From contig JADCRB010000013.1 of the NCBI GenBank assembly GCA_021464245.1, positions 8,902,895 to 8,966,894 of the forward strand: 64,000 nucleotides of DNA. Reading direction: 5' to 3'. Shown piece by piece: positions 36,600-46,299 of the stretch. The notes below the pieces were generated by a model. It was not told where the DNA came from, did not search any database, and was given only the letters and a program-made list of their open reading frames with translations. Made by a program: the position numbers and the translations under genes. Numbering within the stretch: the stretch's first letter is position 1; each line of letters opens with the position of its first letter. Origin of the DNA: Carallia brachiata (taxonomy: Eukaryota; Streptophyta; Magnoliopsida; Malpighiales; Rhizophoraceae).

Positions 36600-38308
36600 G
36601 TCGAATCGTCTGTAGCAGGTTTCTCCAAGTTCCGGGTATGCTTGGAATTTGACTTTGTGAAAAAATATAAAAACACTTTTTATTTTTTTTTATATAGATA
36701 TTAACCACAAATTAATATATTAATATTTTTTAATAATATTTATATAATATTTTTAACATTCAACAATTAATATCTATCATGTAAATAATAATTATAAGAA
36801 AAAAATAAAAATGACTACTACTAGTATTTAAAAAAAAAAACAAATCAACTCAATTCTTGAAGGTTCCGTAAAGTTTTTTTTTTTTTTTTTTTTTTTGAGG
36901 AAAAGGTTCGTAAAGTATTCAATTGAGTCCTACGTTACAAGTATTTCCTTTTCTTTTATGAGTAACGTTAATTTTTATTTTTTTTCAGCCAAAATATTTA
37001 TTTTAATTTTTTTTTTTGAAAAAAAGGTGACAATAGCCAATTACAAACCAACTGTTGTAGGGAACGAAACCTCCTGATGTCCTTTTATAAAACCTGCCTA
37101 ATTCCTAGGAGAAAAAGATCAAAGAAAATAAACCTAAAAGGATAAATTAAAGTGTAGGATGTCATCCAACCTGCTACACGATTGGCCTCGCAATGTTTTT
37201 TTTTTTTTTTTAAATTTTTCTTAGATCTAATCAAGTTGTTGGGAGAGAGAAATAATCAAAGAAATCAAAAATTTAAATTTTTAATTTTTATTTATTAATA
37301 TATTATCAATGTCGTTTAAATTATAAAATTAGGACTATTTTAATGTTCGATACTTACTAAGTTGAGATCTCGTGAACTTTTTTAGGGTAGTCATTTAAGT
37401 GATATTATCAAAAGATATCTAAGATGTATTTATTTATAAAAAAAAAAAGCTTATTAACTTTGACAAGTTGCGAAATATTTTACACTGATAAATTCTTTGA
37501 GCAATGAAATACATAATAAGTGTAAATTTTATTATTTTTACAAATTTTATATCTCTCTCAAAGATTAAAACCTTTCGCTTCTAAAATAAATGTCCAAAAT
37601 CTTTATCACAGAAGGTCATGAGAGAAAATATTTTTAAAATAAAAATTTAAATTCATAATTTCTAAAATGTCCGCAACCTACGTTGGGCTTTTGATTCAAT
37701 AATATGGAGCTATATTTTTCTTTAAAAAGTTCTTTTTTTTATTTATCCCACTCTACCTCAGTCGTCAAAACTTAGAATTTTTAATTTTAAAATTTTGTAA
37801 TAGTAAATTTATAGTTTAAATAGTAGCAACAACATGTCAGCAAAAGAGAATTTTTAATTTTTTTAAATGTTCTCATTCTCTCAACTAATTAGGTCTAAAA
37901 TATCTATAAAAAAAAGATTTTATAAAGAAAATCATTTTGCTACATTGAATTTTAATTTTCTGTACGCAAAATTTTTATATTCTTTTACTCTTATTTATCT
38001 CTTTTGGTGCTTTTATGACTTAGGATTTGTTGTAATGTATACTAAGAATAGGGATGTTAGGAATCTATTCAATTTGACCAATCCAATTACAATTAAATCA
38101 AAACCATTGAAACCGCCTCCATCGAATTAGTTGTAGTTTATAATTTAGGTGACTTGAATCCGAGGATTTAAGTGCGGTATTAAAAATTTAAAAAATGTCA
38201 AAACTAAACCGACTATCATACGTTATAAAGCCCAAAACTATATTTTACAAATACATAGACTACATGAAGTCGATCACTGAACGATTTTGACTTTTCTTCG
38301 GGCCTATT
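36600..38308. other. IWS1 upstream spacer, no gene seen
   Basis: Very AT-rich with long T runs (36870-36895, 37197-37212). No exon, RNA gene or clear element boundary found. Confidence 0.4.
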
Positions 38309-38319
38309 TTCCACCCAAT

Positions 38320-38701
38320 CTTTTTTTTTTTTCTTTACCAAAAATAGTATTTAGCTTTATTGATGAATATACGACAATAACAAAAGTGATTGAGTGGTTG
38401 GAGGATTGTTAACTCAGGCCTGAGAAAACAAACAGTCCCTTCATTGATGAACAATCCAATTCGGCGCTCTATTGGCACATCTAGAGATACATATCCATTA
38501 ACTTCAAGACATCCGAGAGGATGGGAGATATATCAGCTGGCCAAAATTCTTTGGTGCTTTGAACTGCGAAATGGAGAGCCTTGGAATCCGTTTCAATGAT
38601 ACTCGGAGAGAGCCCATTGACTTGATCAACTGAAGTCCTGTCAACACTGCAATTGCCTCGGCCATCAACGCAGAGCTTGCCATTTTCGCGTAAGCCCTGC
38701 C
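38320..38701 (-). mobile_element. 5'-truncated LINE tail (RNase H end) with 11-bp TSD
   Basis: On the minus strand the fragment encodes an RNase H C-terminal piece in shifting frames (AYAKMASSALMAEAIAVLTG, then SPSIIETDSKAL), followed by a short 3' region and an A-rich tail seen as the T run at 38321-38333. The direct repeat TTCCACCCAAT flanks it at 38309-38319 and 38702-38712. It is a classic dead-on-arrival LINE insertion of about 380 bp. Confidence 0.85.
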
Positions 38702-38773
38702 TTCCACCCAATTCTATATTCTGGTCCTAACTATTTTTAATACTTTTATCCGATATCATACATTATCCAAGAT

Positions 38774-39066
38774 TTCTTTCTTTTTTTAACTAGAAAAAAA
38801 CATTTATTACAAGTACGACGGTTATTAAATTTTTTGATTGAAGCCGGCATTTAAACAATCGGGATATCTCATTCAACCGCTCTTAAAGAGGCAGACCCAT
38901 CACCCGAACACTATTGAACATGAGCGTAACTCTTTCAAGCCGATTACAGTATTAACGAGCCATGAATCAGTACCGCACCACAAGCTGTAAAGCAGGGAGG
39001 CTAGTGTTGCCTCAAACGCTGTCACTAAGATTCAAACACGAATCAGATATGGGAAAGCACGCCGGA
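38774..39066 (-). mobile_element. 293-bp retroposon of unknown family, perfect 16-bp TSD
   Basis: The perfect 16-bp repeat ATACATTATCCAAGAT occurs at 38758-38773 and 39067-39082. The insertion is GC-richer than its surroundings and has a T-rich left end, indicating a minus-strand poly(A)-type tail. A GTTTGAATC motif near its 5' end resembles a pol III box B. No protein is encoded. Probably a SINE. Confidence 0.75.
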
Positions 39067-39165
39067 ATACATTATCCAAGATCTTAGTTCATTGAGTCGA
39101 TGTGAAAGGCATTAAGCCATTCAACATTTAAAATCTTAGTACATAGTTCTTGGGTGCAGAGGAAC

Positions 39166-39359
39166 CTTTTTTTTTTTTTTTTTGTTAAATCTCAGTATTC
39201 AGAAATTTATTAGATTTCGATTAATCCGGTTTGAATAAACGTCAAACTCGTGATGGGAGTGATTGTTTCAGTGCCGTTCTTTCTATTCACAATCTTCAAA
39301 CTCGAGACCTTACATAAGGGATATTGAATTCCTTACCACTCAAACTAATGGATATTAGT
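39166..39359 (-). mobile_element. SINE, family A copy 1, 12-bp TSD
   Basis: The minus-strand element begins with a box-A-like TTAGTTTGAGTGGTAAGGA, has a box-B-like GGTCTCGAGTTTGAA and ends in a poly(A) tail (T run 39167-39183). The perfect repeat GTGCAGAGGAAC flanks it at 39154-39165 and 39360-39371. Two related copies in this window lie at 39500 and 59330. Confidence 0.85.
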
Positions 39360-39499
39360 GTGCAGAGGAACATTTAAGACCTTGGTGAATGTTTCTTAGA
39401 TGCACCGGGACTTTCATAGCTAGTCATCTCCTTTGTTGCCCAAACCAATACAGTTGTCAAAATTCTCCACTAAGTTTCCTTATGGACTTGTATATCTTT

Positions 39500-39684
39500 T
39501 TTTTTTTTCGTGAACCCCATGTCTAGAAATCTAATTGAGCCTGACTAATTTAATTTAAAATCTGTTAAATTTGTGACGGGATGTCTCTCCTAATATCATT
39601 CTTTCTATTCATAAGGTTCGAACAGACCTTATTTAAAAGATACTAAATTTTTTATCACTCAGATCAACGGTAGTTAATATAGAT
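39500..39684 (-). mobile_element. SINE, family A copy 2, 12-bp TSD
   Basis: Same architecture and sequence family as the copy at 39166, including AAATCTAATTGAGCCTG-like and TTCTTTCTATTCATAAGGT blocks. The box-B region reads GGTCTGTTCGAACC on the minus strand. The repeat TTGTATATCTTT flanks it at 39488-39499 and 39685-39696. Confidence 0.85.
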
Positions 39685-40379
39685 TTGTATATCTTTGCTA
39701 ACTGTTAGGAGCTCCAATCTTGCAAGAAGAAAATTTTGAAATGATACAATGGTAGAATTGGGGACTATGATTGAATGAGTAACTCTTAAGCACTTTTGTT
39801 ACGATCTTGGTTGTGATTTCTGTGTACACGAGACGGGTGCTTACTGCTGCTTATTTCCATATGTATTTTGGACGTCTTCCTTCGTTAAGGGATGCCATAA
39901 TAAAAACTCTTCGGTGTTCAAAATAATTTATGTTTTTCTATAAATATAGTTTCAACTGTCAAACTTATTAAACTAACCTGTAATAATTAGAGACAGTTTG
40001 ACTAGTTTTACTCCTATATTGTTTTGGTTACGATCTTAGAAATGTACAAACTACTACAAACAATTTGATTTGAATATATATATCACAACGACCTAAACCA
40101 ATCTCCATACACCCCTAAATAAGATAACTAATGGTTTAAACCCAAGAAGATTAATGCACCAACAGTTCTTGTTAGTGAGAATCCTACAATTGCATAAATA
40201 AAGCAGCAGAAGGTGGCACTTCACCAAGCAAGAGCATAAGCTCCTAGATAAATGCAACTGTCACAGAATTTACTAATGAGTTTCTCTAAGGGCATGCAAC
40301 AATCAATCTAAATATAACATTATCATCATTAAAATTCATTCATGTATATCTATAAGATCACAGGATAAGTTCTTCGAAA

Positions 40380-40912
40380 ATTCTAAACTTTTGAGATTTT
40401 TGCAATTGAATTGTAAATCCTCTTGAGTTTCCAAACTAGTTCTAGATTTTTTATTTTCATTCTATATGAGTTCTTTTGGATAGAAATTATTCAATCTGGC
40501 AGGAGGGTAGTTTGACCAAATTGAGATAGTATAAAAAAATCCCAATATATTCTTAAAATAAAAAAATATATCAACATATGGATTTCGCTCAATTTTTCTC
40601 CCTTCTTTCACATATAGAAGAAAAAAATCATAATTCTCATTACAAAAAAATTAGGGCTTTTGCATTTCATATGCAGAAAAAATAAGATGATTTTGGTAAA
40701 ATATGCACATAGATATAATTTTGTATTTATAGGATATCTTTGTTTTTTTTTTTATATGGTCTCAATTATGTCAAATTATATCTATCATTTTAACCAATTC
40801 CTACAAAATTTTTTTATATAAATGAAAATTAAGTATTTAGGACTAGCTAGAAAAATCAAAAAGAATTTTGAACTCAATTGCAAAAATTCTTGAAAGTTTA
40901 GGTCTTCCAAAG
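40380..40912. mobile_element. Mutator-type MITE, 533 bp, 9-bp TSD with one mismatch
   Basis: Inverted repeats of about 180-200 bp. The left end TTCTAAACTTTTGAG..TTTTTGCAATTGA pairs with the reverse complement of the right end (CCTAAACTTTCAAGAATTTT, then TTGCAATTGAG), and an inner pair TTTGACCAAATTGAGA/TTTGACATAATTGAGA is conserved. Flanks TCTTCGAAA (40371-40379) and TCTTCCAAA (40913-40921) form an imperfect 9-bp duplication. Confidence 0.7.
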
Positions 40913-40929
40913 ATAATTAGCAATATGTT

Positions 40930-41800
40930 AGCATGTCTATTCAATGCAAAACTCAAGCAATTTGATTCATTATCTATCAAAAAAAAAAAAAAAACTCTAA
41001 GCCTGAAAGTCTTGAATCCGAATCTCACTTAGAACCAATAAAAAAAAGGGAAAATAATGAATACCGTTAAGTATTGATGGATTCAAATGATGATTAATTA
41101 TTATATCATTTTTCTAGTTTTCCTTCTGTTGTTTCCAATAGTCAATACAGTAATCCCTTTCAACTTATTCCCAAGAGTCCTTTATGCAGATGAAGGAGGT
41201 TCATAAGACAGCAACTCATGGGAAGTTGTTCCTTTCCAACCAGTTGAAGAACATTCTTTTAAAAAAAGGGAAAAAACTACAAAACCCACAACAAATATCT
41301 GTCAATAAGCACACCTCTGAATCCAAACTTAAGCTCGACAATTTTGTTCCTTTTGTTTACGTTCGTGCAGCGACAATGGGAAGCATTTTGTTTAAGTTCA
41401 CAGTTCAGTTAGTTGAAAAGCAGAACATGGACGCATTGAGGAAAAAGTTCTTAGCCTTGGAATTCTTCATCTGCTGAATCTATAAAGTCCAAAGCATAAT
41501 ATCCTTTGGCTGTAAGTATCAAATAAAAAAGCCAGTGCACGGTTATCTAGCACATGAACCGCACATTAAACCACATATTAGAACACCAAAACAATAATGA
41601 AGTAAGTTCTGCAAGTTCCTCAAAGGTCATGACAGCATGTCAGTTATTTTTCCACACCATTGCGCATGTGGCTGTGTTGCATCTGCTTCAATTATCAGTG
41701 TGTCATGGAAGTGGGGGATGGGTGGAGCATCAATGTCCATGCTGATATTTACCTACATAAGCAAAAGGGTAAGACAATATGGGCAAGAGGTTCGTAGCGT
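40930..41800. other. Spacer downstream of the DnaJ gene, no gene seen
   Basis: A 97-codon plus-strand frame (41184-41477) has no recognised family and lies in what is probably the 3' region of the minus-strand DnaJ gene. Left unannotated. Confidence 0.4.
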
Positions 41801-41806
41801 CACAAA

Positions 41807-42060
41807 TGAACTTCAAAATATGCAGAAAGTGATCTTTCCATAATGATCTCATGGATACTTGATCTAGCATTACACACGCTTAATCCAAAATAAAAAGGTG
41901 AAAGATCATGCCATGATCCCACTGCTCCTTGTTTGAACTTTAAAATATGCAGAAAGTGATCTTTCCATAATGATCTCATGGATACTTGATCTAGCATTAC
42001 ACATGCTTAATCCAAAATAAAAGGGTGAAAGATCATGCCATGATCCCACTGCTACTTGTT
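41807..42060. repeat. 127-bp unit duplicated in tandem
   Basis: Two head-to-tail copies of 127 bp (41807-41933 and 41934-42060) differ at only a few positions, for example ACACACGC/ACACATGC and AAAAAGG/AAAAGGG. They start about 70 bp past the DnaJ stop codon and so probably lie in its 3' UTR. Confidence 0.9.
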
Positions 42061-42131
42061 TCATGCGAAAAAAAAATAAAATTAGTGAGCAATAAGTCAG
42101 ATGAGAGACAGAGAAAACATTCTCGCAAATC

Positions 42132-44058
42132 TCATCCACGCCGGGCAATTGTGAGCAAATTTGAAGGCAGTGAAGCAGGATCAAGTTCCCAGCAACTCTT
42201 TAGGATATCAGGGATTTCATCGCCAAAGAGCTTCCTTGCAGGAACTTGATGTGAAAACAACTGCACATCACCTTTTTCAAGCCATCTAATAGCATGAGAC
42301 CCAATCTCTCGCCTCTTGAATACAGTCTTGAACCCATCTACCTTCTCAAGGTAGGCCATGCTCAAACCATGTACTTCACTGTATGTTGTTAGACACAATA
42401 CAATGTCATAGCATTTCTCATCACTAGGTGAGGCATTTCTTTGTTCTGAAGACAGGTATGACTCATTATATAGAGCCCACACGGACCCCTTCTTTGGATA
42501 GATCCTATAAACTTCTTTTGCTGCTCTTTCACAGTCCACAAGATGCGAAAAAATATTGAGAGAGTTAAGAGTTGTCTTCCTGGAAACCTTGAATCTGCCA
42601 CAAGATACATGAAATCCCATTTTCTCCCAACAAATCAACCCCTGATCCCCATTATTTTGAAGATCCAACCAACTCAACTTCACCACAAAAAGGATTAATT
42701 GAAACAACTTCATCAATTAGACCATAATGCCTTGGCATTCCATCATCATCGTCATATATTGCCCAAACTTGCCCTTTCTTGAAACTTCTCTCCACTCTAT
42801 CCCCATCGAAATCATAGAAATCTGAATCCTCCACTGCCATGATCTCCGTATCTCCACTCCTTGAATCCCTGCGTTTCTCAATTTCCAATTTCAAACTCTT
42901 CCTTGATGTGCCACTCCGCTGAATTTTTGCCTTGATTCCCTCATTTCCACTCTTCTTTAAATTCCCATTCTTGTCAGCCTCCGAGTCTCTAAGCTTCTTC
43001 GAGACCAAATGTTCACCTTTGTCCTTCTCCTTCTCAACTGCTTCCTTTGGATTCTCCTTTAGTTTTTCCTTCTCTTTGTTTGCCTTTTTCCTTGCCTCCA
43101 GCTGCATTTCTGCAAGTGTCATTGTTTCCTCCTCAAATTTCACTTTCTTGGATTTTGACCTCTCCAACCCTGCATCAACCGTACTAATATTCCTCCTCTG
43201 GCCAACAGTCCTCAATCTTCCACCACCCTTTCCCCCTGCAATATCTTCTTTCCCTTCCATAGTCACACTCCTTGCTGTTTTCCTCCGCGCACTTCTAACT
43301 TTACCCTTATTAACAACTCCCTTTTCTAGCCCTGACTCCCAACCTTCAGTTGCATTCCCAGCACTACCCATTTTTGGCCGCAAACCGAAATTCCTAAATC
43401 TCTCGCCAACAACTTCCCTCCTCAGCCTCTTACTCCTAACCCCAACTCGAACCCCATCATCCTCCCTATTCACCTCTTCCTCCACCTCCACAGCCGCAAA
43501 AGTTTTCTTACAAGTAGGACACATCAAATTATGACCCAAATATTTCCTCTCAAATTGATGCAAAAGCCTACACCGCGAACAAGCAGTCCAAAACGTGTCC
43601 ACCGCAGCATTCTCACTAACCTTCTCCTCCTGAATCCTAATTCTCAATCTCATATCATACTCTTTCCTCCTAATCTTGTCAGACAAGACCCTAAACCCCT
43701 CCCCCACAAGCTTAAACGCCTCTTCACAACCCAAATGTGGGTTTTTGTCAGGGTGCAAGATCAAAGCCAATTTCTTGTACTGTTTCTTGATTGAGTTGAT
43801 GTGGGAAAAGGGTTCTACCTGGAGAATCTTGTACCAGTCGGTGATGCCGGAGCGGGCCTTGGAGGCCACCCGGAGAATCTTGAAAGCCGTGAGCATTGAG
43901 GAAATGCCATCGAGGTCCGGGCGGAGGCGGTGGGCTTTCTTGGCGTGTTTAACGGCTGACTTCAAGTTGGAGTCTTTGAAACTCTTCTCAGCCATTGCTT
44001 TAAAACGAATGGCTTCTTCTTCTTCTTTTTCAACTTCTTGTTCTGGTTCTTTGGCCAT
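42132..44058 (-). CDS. DnaJ (J-domain) protein with DUF3444, one frameshift
   Basis: A single-exon minus-strand gene. The start at 44058 (MAKEPEQEVEKEEEE) is preferred over an upstream in-frame ATG at 44106 because this family begins with a short acidic segment. An N-terminal helical region is followed by a J-domain (about residues 74-140) with DWYKILQVEP and the essential HPD in LILHPDKNPH, a zinc-ribbon-like segment (CSRCRLLHQF, then MCPTCKKTF), a basic Lys/Glu-rich linker, and DUF3444 starting at FYDFDGDR and KKGQVWAIYDDDDGMPRHYG. The frame is lost at an A5 run (42687-42691; TTTTT on the coding strand). Removing one T continues DUF3444 (VKLSWLDLQNNGDQ, then KKGSVWALYNE) to a stop at 42132, exactly 642 codons. 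Read literally the protein ends at 468 residues. J-domain proteins stimulate HSP70; partners of this class are poorly known. Confidence 0.85.
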
Positions 44059-44199
44059 GTTGACAATAGCAGAGAGTTGAAATCTGAACAGCCTAGTGAA
44101 GAGCAACTGAACGTAACGACTGAAACAAAAGAGAAGAGATGGTATTTGATGCTGGGCTCTGATTTTCTGAGAGGGTTTCGATTTTGATGGACCAAGCTA

Positions 44200-45540
44200 A
44201 AATAACAAAAGGGATTTTCGATCGAGAAGCCTTTTTTAAAAAAAAAAAAAAATTCTTTTTTTCAAAAAAAAAAACAACAATTAAAAAGATATAAAAAAAA
44301 TTAATAAAATGATTTGGATTAAATTTAAGGTGATTTCATTTTATGAATATTGTAAGTATAAAATCATGAGTTAATAACTCTATAATTTTTATTTAATGCA
44401 ATGGCTGAGTTATGTTGAAAAAAAAAATTAATTAAATTCAGAAATTACCCTTTTTTTTTTTTTTCCAATTCTTTGTAGGCTTCATAGACATGTTGCTTCA
44501 AGTATCTCCAAATCACAAAAACTTTTTTACTTCACATCTCTTATAGTGTATTTTAATTGTTAGAAAAGTATGAGAAAAAATTACGAAAAAATAATATTAT
44601 TTAAATTAATAAAAAATTGTAAGAAAGAAAATAGTAAAAAATTAGGAGAAAAAAAAATAATTTGTGAGATAAAAAGTAAAAGTTAATTGTTTGGATTGAT
44701 GAGAAAGTTATGAAAAAAATTATGAGAAAATAGTATAGTTATAATAATATTTATTGGCTAAAAATATTCTATTCATTTCCTTTTTTATATATTTTTTTAT
44801 CAAATCGAACATACTATCTAATCTAATAACAATATTATAAATAAGTAGTTTAGAGAAAACTTCTCTATATTTGTAGCTCCAAATGACAATGTTAAAATTT
44901 TTTTTAAATAATGATATAATCTTTTTTAAAAATTCTAATCTTTTATAAAATCCTAATATACTTATATGCACAAACTTTATATTATGCTTATATGCTTTTA
45001 ATGGGAAATACAATCTTAAATTAGGATTTTTGGTGGAAGCAAGATTTTAACCTTTTTGGCTCCTCTCAGCAACAAGGAGGTAAGTAAAATTTTCTCTTGG
45101 TCTTCGGAAATGCAATCGTGCTTCTAATTTTGAAGATAGGCGTCTAATCTCCTTCTTAATCTCTTTAATTTTTACTGCACAACAAGCGAATATAAATTTT
45201 AATTATAAAAATATTCTATTTATTTTATTTTTTATTTATTTTTTTTATCAAATCAAACATACTATTAGCTATATATTACTGTTTCTATTACTGATTTTTC
45301 TTTTTCTTTTTTTTTTTTTTTTTTTTGGGTCAAAGTGGCTATTACTGAATTTTCTTTTGGTTAGCTTAGCTTTGGCATCCTTCTGGATGTACAGCTGTCA
45401 ATGTTGACATCCAAAAATAGAGGAATAGAAAATGTTCATTTTTCTCTCAAAACTTATTTATATCAAAAAAACGTGGAGGCTGTTAAGCCCACTGACTCCT
45501 GCTGCAGGCCCACATAGTACTTGGCCCATTTATTGACATA
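44200..45540. other. Shared upstream region of the DnaJ and bZIP genes
   Basis: Divergent-promoter interval, extremely AT-rich. Two direct copies of a ~60-bp segment lie at 44759-44817 and 45206-45265, both running from AAAAATATTCTATT to ATCAAATC(G/A)AACATACTAT. They may be remnants of one element or a segmental duplication. A T run at 45309-45326 follows. Confidence 0.5.
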
Positions 45541-45599
45541 GACGATGATGCTGGTCCCTAACACAAGCCCTATCATCGTGGCATATTGCCAGCGTGTAC

Positions 45600-45987
45600 G
45601 CAATAGTCAAGACACGAATCAACCACTGGCCCTCTCAGCGTCAGCTGTATCCGCAGCACCGTTCGACGACCCACAGGGTCGGCGCTGTGAACCCCCAAAT
45701 TCCCGATCACCGCCGCAACAACCACCGCAGCAAACACCGGATTGCCAGAAAAACGACCCGCCAAACCCTAGCTTCTCGATCTCCCCCCAAATTCACGTTA
45801 ATTTTATCGAAACAATCCTTTTCCCTGATCTTCAAAGACATTTGCCCCCTTTTCCTCTCCTCGAAGCAGCTGCTCTTGGTTTTCTTTTTTTTTTTTTTGG
45901 GGTTGAATTTTCTCAATTTCCTGGATTTCTGGGGTGCACAGCTGATCGGTCTCGATTTTGGTTCGATTGCAAGGGCTTTAGCTATTG
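45600..45987 (+). other. Probable 5' leader exon of the bZIP gene
   Basis: A GC-richer stretch ends in a good donor (CTATTG|GTAATC) at 45987, and an acceptor TTTTAG at 46264-46269 opens the exon holding the start codon at 46300. This predicts an untranslated first exon and a 282-bp leader intron. Long overlapping open frames in this leader (up to 148 codons) look fortuitous. The 5' boundary is a guess. Confidence 0.45.
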
Positions 45988-46299
45988 GTAATCGAAACTT
46001 ACCGATTCGAATCTTGCAAGTGTTTGTGAATTGTGGTTGATAATTTGCGTTACTAGTAAAATTTTATGTTTCGTTTTGGTTTTTAAATTTAATTTGACTG
46101 CTTTTGTTTCTGGTTTTGGGTGGTCATTTGTGTTACATAATTGGGATGTTGAATGCATAATTTAGGGGTTTTTGTTTTCTGAGTTAATTTATGGGTTTGT
46201 TTATGATTGAAAGGAAGTGTCTTTTGAATGATGTTTGTGAATGGTGACTGCATTGAAGAATGGTTTTAGGAATTAGTGGAAGGCTATATTTATAACGTC

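Noticed and set aside
41184..41477. 97-codon frame as a small gene
   Set aside because: No recognised family, no clear promoter, and located downstream of the opposing DnaJ gene.
42932..43534. 200-codon plus-strand reading frame
   Set aside because: Exactly antisense to the Lys/Glu-rich linker of the DnaJ gene; its Ser/Pro/Phe-rich composition is the mirror of those codons.
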